This document shows positions 61,153-64,000 of a stretch of DNA of 64,000 bases, in pieces (the first letter of the stretch is position 1; each line of letters begins with the position of its first letter). A program made the translations under genes and the position numbers. Location: positions 5,318 to 69,317 of the forward strand of contig JBCDLC010000014.1 in NCBI GenBank assembly GCA_038745855.1, written 5' to 3'. The notes below the pieces were generated by a model. It made no database searches and was not told where the DNA came from. It saw nothing but the letters and a program-made list of their open reading frames with translations. The stretch is from UBA5336 sp038745855. GTDB taxonomy: Bacteria; Pseudomonadota; Alphaproteobacteria; Caulobacterales; Hyphomonadaceae.

Positions 61153-62913
61153 ATGCCCACGGATGCGGCGACTGCCGGCACGGCTGCCCCCTGGCCTGCC
61201 ATGACGATTGCCCAGGCCAATGCGCTGCTCGCAGCGCCTGGTTCGCCCCTCGAACTGGTTGACACCGAGATCAACGGCGTCGCGCTCAAGACCTACAAAA
61301 ACGCGCCCCCAACTCTGCCTTCAATCCTCGCCCTTTCGAAGGCGTTCGGCGACCGGGAATTGCTGGTCTACGAGAACGAACGCGTCAGCTTCCTCGGCCA
61401 TGCCAAGGCTGCTGAGCACTTCGCCGGCGCCCTGATCCATGAATTGGGCATCGAGAAGGGCGACCGCGTGGCCGTTATCATGCGCAATTATCCCCAATGG
61501 TCCGTGGCCTTCTGGGGCGCGTGCCTGGCGGGCGCGATCGTAACACCCATGAATTCCTGGTGGACCGGGGAAGAGCTCGAATACGGCCTCAAGGACTCAG
61601 GAGCCAAGGTCGCCGTCGTCGACACCCAGATCTTCGAGCGTATCAGCGAGCACCGCAAGACGTGTCCAGATCTCCGCCACGTCGTCATCGCACGCGATGC
61701 CGAGGAAGAGCGGCCCGATCCGACCGTCTCACCTATGGAACACTTCATCGGTGAGCCGTCCCAGTGGGCTGGGTTGGACGATCTCGGCGCGCCGCCTGTT
61801 GCGATTGCGCCCGACGATGATGCAACGATCATGTACACGTCCGGAACCACAGGACGGCCCAAGGGCGCGCTCGCGACCCACAGGGCGATCATCTCCAACA
61901 TCTTCAACGCACTGACGTGCCAAGCCCGGATGTTCCTGCGGCGCGGTGAGCAGCCGCCCGAACCCGATCCAACCCAACAGCGGGCATCCCTGCTCGCCAT
62001 CCCGTTTTTCCATGCCACCGGCGCTTTCGCGATGCTCGTCCCCGCGCTTCTACAGGGCAACAAGATCGTGGCGATGTACAAGTGGGACCCCGACAAGGCC
62101 CTCCCGATTATCCAGGACGAGAAGATCAACGTCGTCGGCGGCGTCCCTGCGATCGCCTGGCAGATCCTCGAGCATCCCGACCGCGACAAATACGATCTAT
62201 CCTCCATCCAGGGCGTATCCTACGGCGGCGCACCCTCGGCCCCAGAACTGGTCTCCTCGATCAAGAAGCGTTTTCCAGAGGCTGTTCCCGGCAACGGTTG
62301 GGGCATGACCGAGACCTGCGCCACCGCCACCCTCAATCTCGGCGAAGACTACACCCACCGGCCCAATAGCGCAGGCGCCCCTCCCGGCGCGGTCGAGATC
62401 AAGGTCGTCGGCCCCGATGGCGAAACACTTGGCCCGGACACGGTCGGCGAGCTCTGGTGCAAGAGCCCCTCCAACTGCAAGCTCTACTGGAACCGGCCCG
62501 ACGCGACAGCCGAGACCTTCCGCGATGGATGGGTCATCACAGGCGACCTTGCCCGCATCGATGAAGATGGCTTCGTCTTCCTCGTCGACCGCGCGAAGGA
62601 CATGCTGATCCGCGGCGGCGAGAACATCTACTGTATCGAAGTCGAAAGTGCCCTCTACGACCATCCCGCGGTGATGGACGCCGCCGTTGTCGGCATTCCC
62701 CACAAGGTGCTCGGTGAGGAAGTCGGCGCCGTGGTCCAACTCAAGCCGGGAAAATCGGCAACGGAAGATGCGCTTCGCCAACACGTCGCTGGCCAATTAG
62801 CTGCGTTCAAGGTGCCCGTTGAAATCCAATTCCAGACCGAGCCCCTGCCGCGCAACGCCAACGGCAAGATCCTGAAACCGGATCTGCGCGCGCGCTTTTC
62901 AGAGCGGGTCTAG
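61153..62913 (+). CDS. AMP-forming fatty-acid/carboxylate-CoA ligase
   Basis: This 586-residue ANL-superfamily enzyme makes acyl-CoA from a carboxylic acid, ATP and CoA. The P-loop motif YTSGTTGRPKGA is near 245-256, the adenylate motif GWGMTETCA near 380, and GWVITGDLARIDEDGFVFLVD plus the hinge KDMLIRGGENIY near 465-495. The C-terminal Lys in NANGK is in place. GGGAGG before the ATG at 61153 supports this start rather than the longer frame upstream. Chain length unknown. Confidence 0.93.
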   Translation: MPTDAATAGTAAPWPAMTIAQANALLAAPGSPLELVDTEINGVALKTYKNAPPTLPSILALSKAFGDRELLVYENERVSFLGHAKAAEHFAGALIHELGIEKGDRVAVIMRNYPQWSVAFWGACLAGAIVTPMNSWWTGEELEYGLKDSGAKVAVVDTQIFERISEHRKTCPDLRHVVIARDAEEERPDPTVSPMEHFIGEPSQWAGLDDLGAPPVAIAPDDDATIMYTSGTTGRPKGALATHRAIISNIFNALTCQARMFLRRGEQPPEPDPTQQRASLLAIPFFHATGAFAMLVPALLQGNKIVAMYKWDPDKALPIIQDEKINVVGGVPAIAWQILEHPDRDKYDLSSIQGVSYGGAPSAPELVSSIKKRFPEAVPGNGWGMTETCATATLNLGEDYTHRPNSAGAPPGAVEIKVVGPDGETLGPDTVGELWCKSPSNCKLYWNRPDATAETFRDGWVITGDLARIDEDGFVFLVDRAKDMLIRGGENIYCIEVESALYDHPAVMDAAVVGIPHKVLGEEVGAVVQLKPGKSATEDALRQHVAGQLAAFKVPVEIQFQTEPLPRNANGKILKPDLRARFSERV

Positions 62914-62935
62914 CCCGGGCGGCGCGGAGATTTGC

Positions 62936-63661
62936 GTGAAAACGCCCCAAATCCCAGGATCCAAGACCCCGGCATCCCAGACCCCCGAAGAGCCGCCGGT
63001 CGCGCTGGAAGTGCGGGATATCGCCGAAGACGGTCGGCGATGGTCACCGTCGGTGGCCCGCAACCGTGACATCATCCGCGACACGGTCCTGGGCATCCTT
63101 CCAAAGCGGGCCCATGTGCTCGAAATCGCCTCGGGGACCGGCGAGCACGGGGCGCACATCACCGCATCGGCCGAAGGGCTCTTCTGGACCTATTCAGACC
63201 CCGATCCCGAAAGCCGGCAAAGCCAAGCGGCCTGGGCCCGCGCTGCCGGTCATGGGCGATTGTTCGGCCCCCATGTGATCGATACCCGCGCCGATGGTTG
63301 GTCCGAAATCGAGGGCCAGGTGTTCGATGCGATTTTCACGGCGAACATGACCCACATTGCCCCGTTTGAAGCAACACGCGGCCTGTTTGCGGGCGCCGGC
63401 CGACATCTCCGGCAAGGCGGCTTCCTGTTGCTCTATGGCCCGTTCGGACGGAGCGGGGATATGGCGGCGTCCAATCGCAGGTTTCACGAAAGCCTGAGGA
63501 CACGGGATCCGGAATGGGGTGTCCGCGACCTGGATGATGATCTTCTGCCCCTGGCGCCCGCCTCGGGATTAGAACTTGTCGAGGTCAAAGCCATGCCAGC
63601 CAACAATCTCATGGCCGTGTTCAAACGCGTCGGCACAGCAGACGGCGCAATCGTCCCCTAG
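62936..63661 (+). CDS. DUF938 family (SAM-methyltransferase-like) protein
   Basis: This 241-residue protein starts at GTG with GGAG ahead. It shows the DUF938 pattern: RWSPSVARNRDIIRDTVLGI (about 34-53), then VLEIASGTGEHGAHI, the glycine-rich SAM-binding motif I, and IFTANMTHIAPF and LLLYGPFGR further on. It resembles class I methyltransferases but the substrate is unknown. It is 22 bases after the CoA-ligase gene and may be cotranscribed. Confidence 0.88.
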   Translation: MKTPQIPGSKTPASQTPEEPPVALEVRDIAEDGRRWSPSVARNRDIIRDTVLGILPKRAHVLEIASGTGEHGAHITASAEGLFWTYSDPDPESRQSQAAWARAAGHGRLFGPHVIDTRADGWSEIEGQVFDAIFTANMTHIAPFEATRGLFAGAGRHLRQGGFLLLYGPFGRSGDMAASNRRFHESLRTRDPEWGVRDLDDDLLPLAPASGLELVEVKAMPANNLMAVFKRVGTADGAIVP

Positions 63662-63746
63662 AGCGCGTTCAACGACGGCCGAGGGCTGTTTCCCTGGTCC
63701 GCGCATCCCTCTCTGCGCAAATCTACCTTCACCACCTCCCATCAGA

Positions 63747-63808
63747 ACTTATCCCCCAAAAATTCCGCCCAACCCGTTGTAATCATTGAATACCCGGAAA
63801 ACTTATCC
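63747..63808. repeat. Paired ACTTATCC motifs upstream of the last gene
   Basis: ACTTATCC occurs at 63747-63754 and 63801-63808, 54 bases apart, both before the ATG at 63843. The core CTTATC matches the arm of the inverted repeat ahead of the unknown gene at 17029. Could be a shared operator or chance; TTATCC also resembles part of a DnaA box but lacks the CACA end. Confidence 0.3.
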
Positions 63809-63842
63809 TCCCCCTCCAGGGCAGTGGTATACTCCCGGTCAA

Positions 63843-64000
63843 ATGATCACTGAACCGATGTTCCTCCGGCACAAGGATGCCGTATGGCCAATTTTCTGGC
63901 CGTACTTCCTGTGGGCGATTGCGCGCTTCAACCGCGTCGTTGCAGCCCTCAACACCCGAGGCATGTCCTTCATCGACTACAGGATCACGCCCTGGGGCGG
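63843..64000 (+). CDS. Unidentified protein, 3' part outside window
   Basis: An ATG at 63843 opens a frame that runs off the window. The 52 visible residues (beginning MITEPMFLRHKDAVWPIFWP) are aromatic-rich with Trp and Phe pairs, and a helical FLWAIARFNRVVAALN segment. A membrane or amphipathic helix is possible. I do not recognise the family. No strong ribosome site is seen, but paired ACTTATCC motifs lie upstream. Confidence 0.5.
   Translation, partial: MITEPMFLRHKDAVWPIFWPYFLWAIARFNRVVAALNTRGMSFIDYRITPWG

Noticed and set aside
63747..63808. DnaA boxes or replication origin
   Set aside because: TTATCC is followed by CCC or TCC, not ACA, and no AT-rich unwinding region or origin-linked genes are nearby.

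Overview
The window looks like core chromosome of an alphaproteobacterium; its order cannot be fixed from the sequence alone. The case rests on gene sets typical of that class: mreB-mreC-mreD-mrdA-rodA in one run, a three-gene cytochrome bc1 operon (petABC), a cobA-DUF2849-cysI-DUF934-cysH sulfite-reduction operon, a MoxR/DUF58/DUF4159 operon beside DUF1285, CoA-pyrophosphatase, DUF6111 and CCA-transferase genes, and a two-domain cold-shock protein. HemF, bc1 and MsrB point to aerobic life. No phage, IS element, CRISPR array, plasmid or rRNA gene is visible. Genes are tightly packed, with many 4-base ATGA overlaps, and no intergenic stretch over about 300 bases lacks a candidate element.

Layout. 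1-1.5 kb: end of a membrane glycosyltransferase and a GmhB-like phosphatase. 1.6-5.4 kb: minus-strand group of a phosphotransferase-fold protein, a DUF7064-type protein, a DUF6265 lipoprotein with no standard start codon, and another lipoprotein. 5.5-7.9 kb: prolyl aminopeptidase and an SNF-type transporter. 8-14 kb: rod-shape/elongasome operon. 14.3-16 kb: leuA with a candidate leader-peptide control region. 16-21 kb: VTT membrane protein, an unknown protein, thiolase, ferredoxin-NADP reductase and a LysR regulator. 21.2-26 kb: siroheme/sulfite/APS reduction operon. 26-33 kb: serine hydrolase, S9 peptidase, MaoC hydratase, MsrB and oligopeptidase B. 33.4-37.4 kb: divergent GT51 protein, FAD oxidoreductase, CsoR-family regulator and a divergent polysaccharide deacetylase. 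37.5-44.2 kb: MoxR-DUF58-DUF4159-VWA envelope operon. 44.3-48.3 kb: DUF1285, Nudix, DUF6111, CCA transferase and hemF. 48.5-51.5 kb: petABC. 51.8-56.3 kb: third S9 peptidase, membrane protein, cold-shock protein, DUF192 and a PaaI thioesterase. 56.3-60 kb: tRNA-Pro(UGG) and gatA-orf-gatB. 60-64 kb: lipoprotein, fatty-acyl-CoA ligase, DUF938 protein and the start of an unknown gene.

How they fit together. Much of the window concerns the cell envelope (rod complex, GT51, MoxR system, polysaccharide deacetylase, surface-sugar genes). A second theme is reductive sulfur metabolism, with Fpr a likely electron source for CysI because no flavoprotein subunit is present. A third is peptide breakdown: three exported S9-family peptidases plus a proline iminopeptidase. 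No wholly new system is evident. The leads most worth testing are the leuA leader, the unusual GT51 protein, the cytochrome b insertion, the GST-like protein inside the sulfite operon, and the repeated palindromes ahead of mreB.
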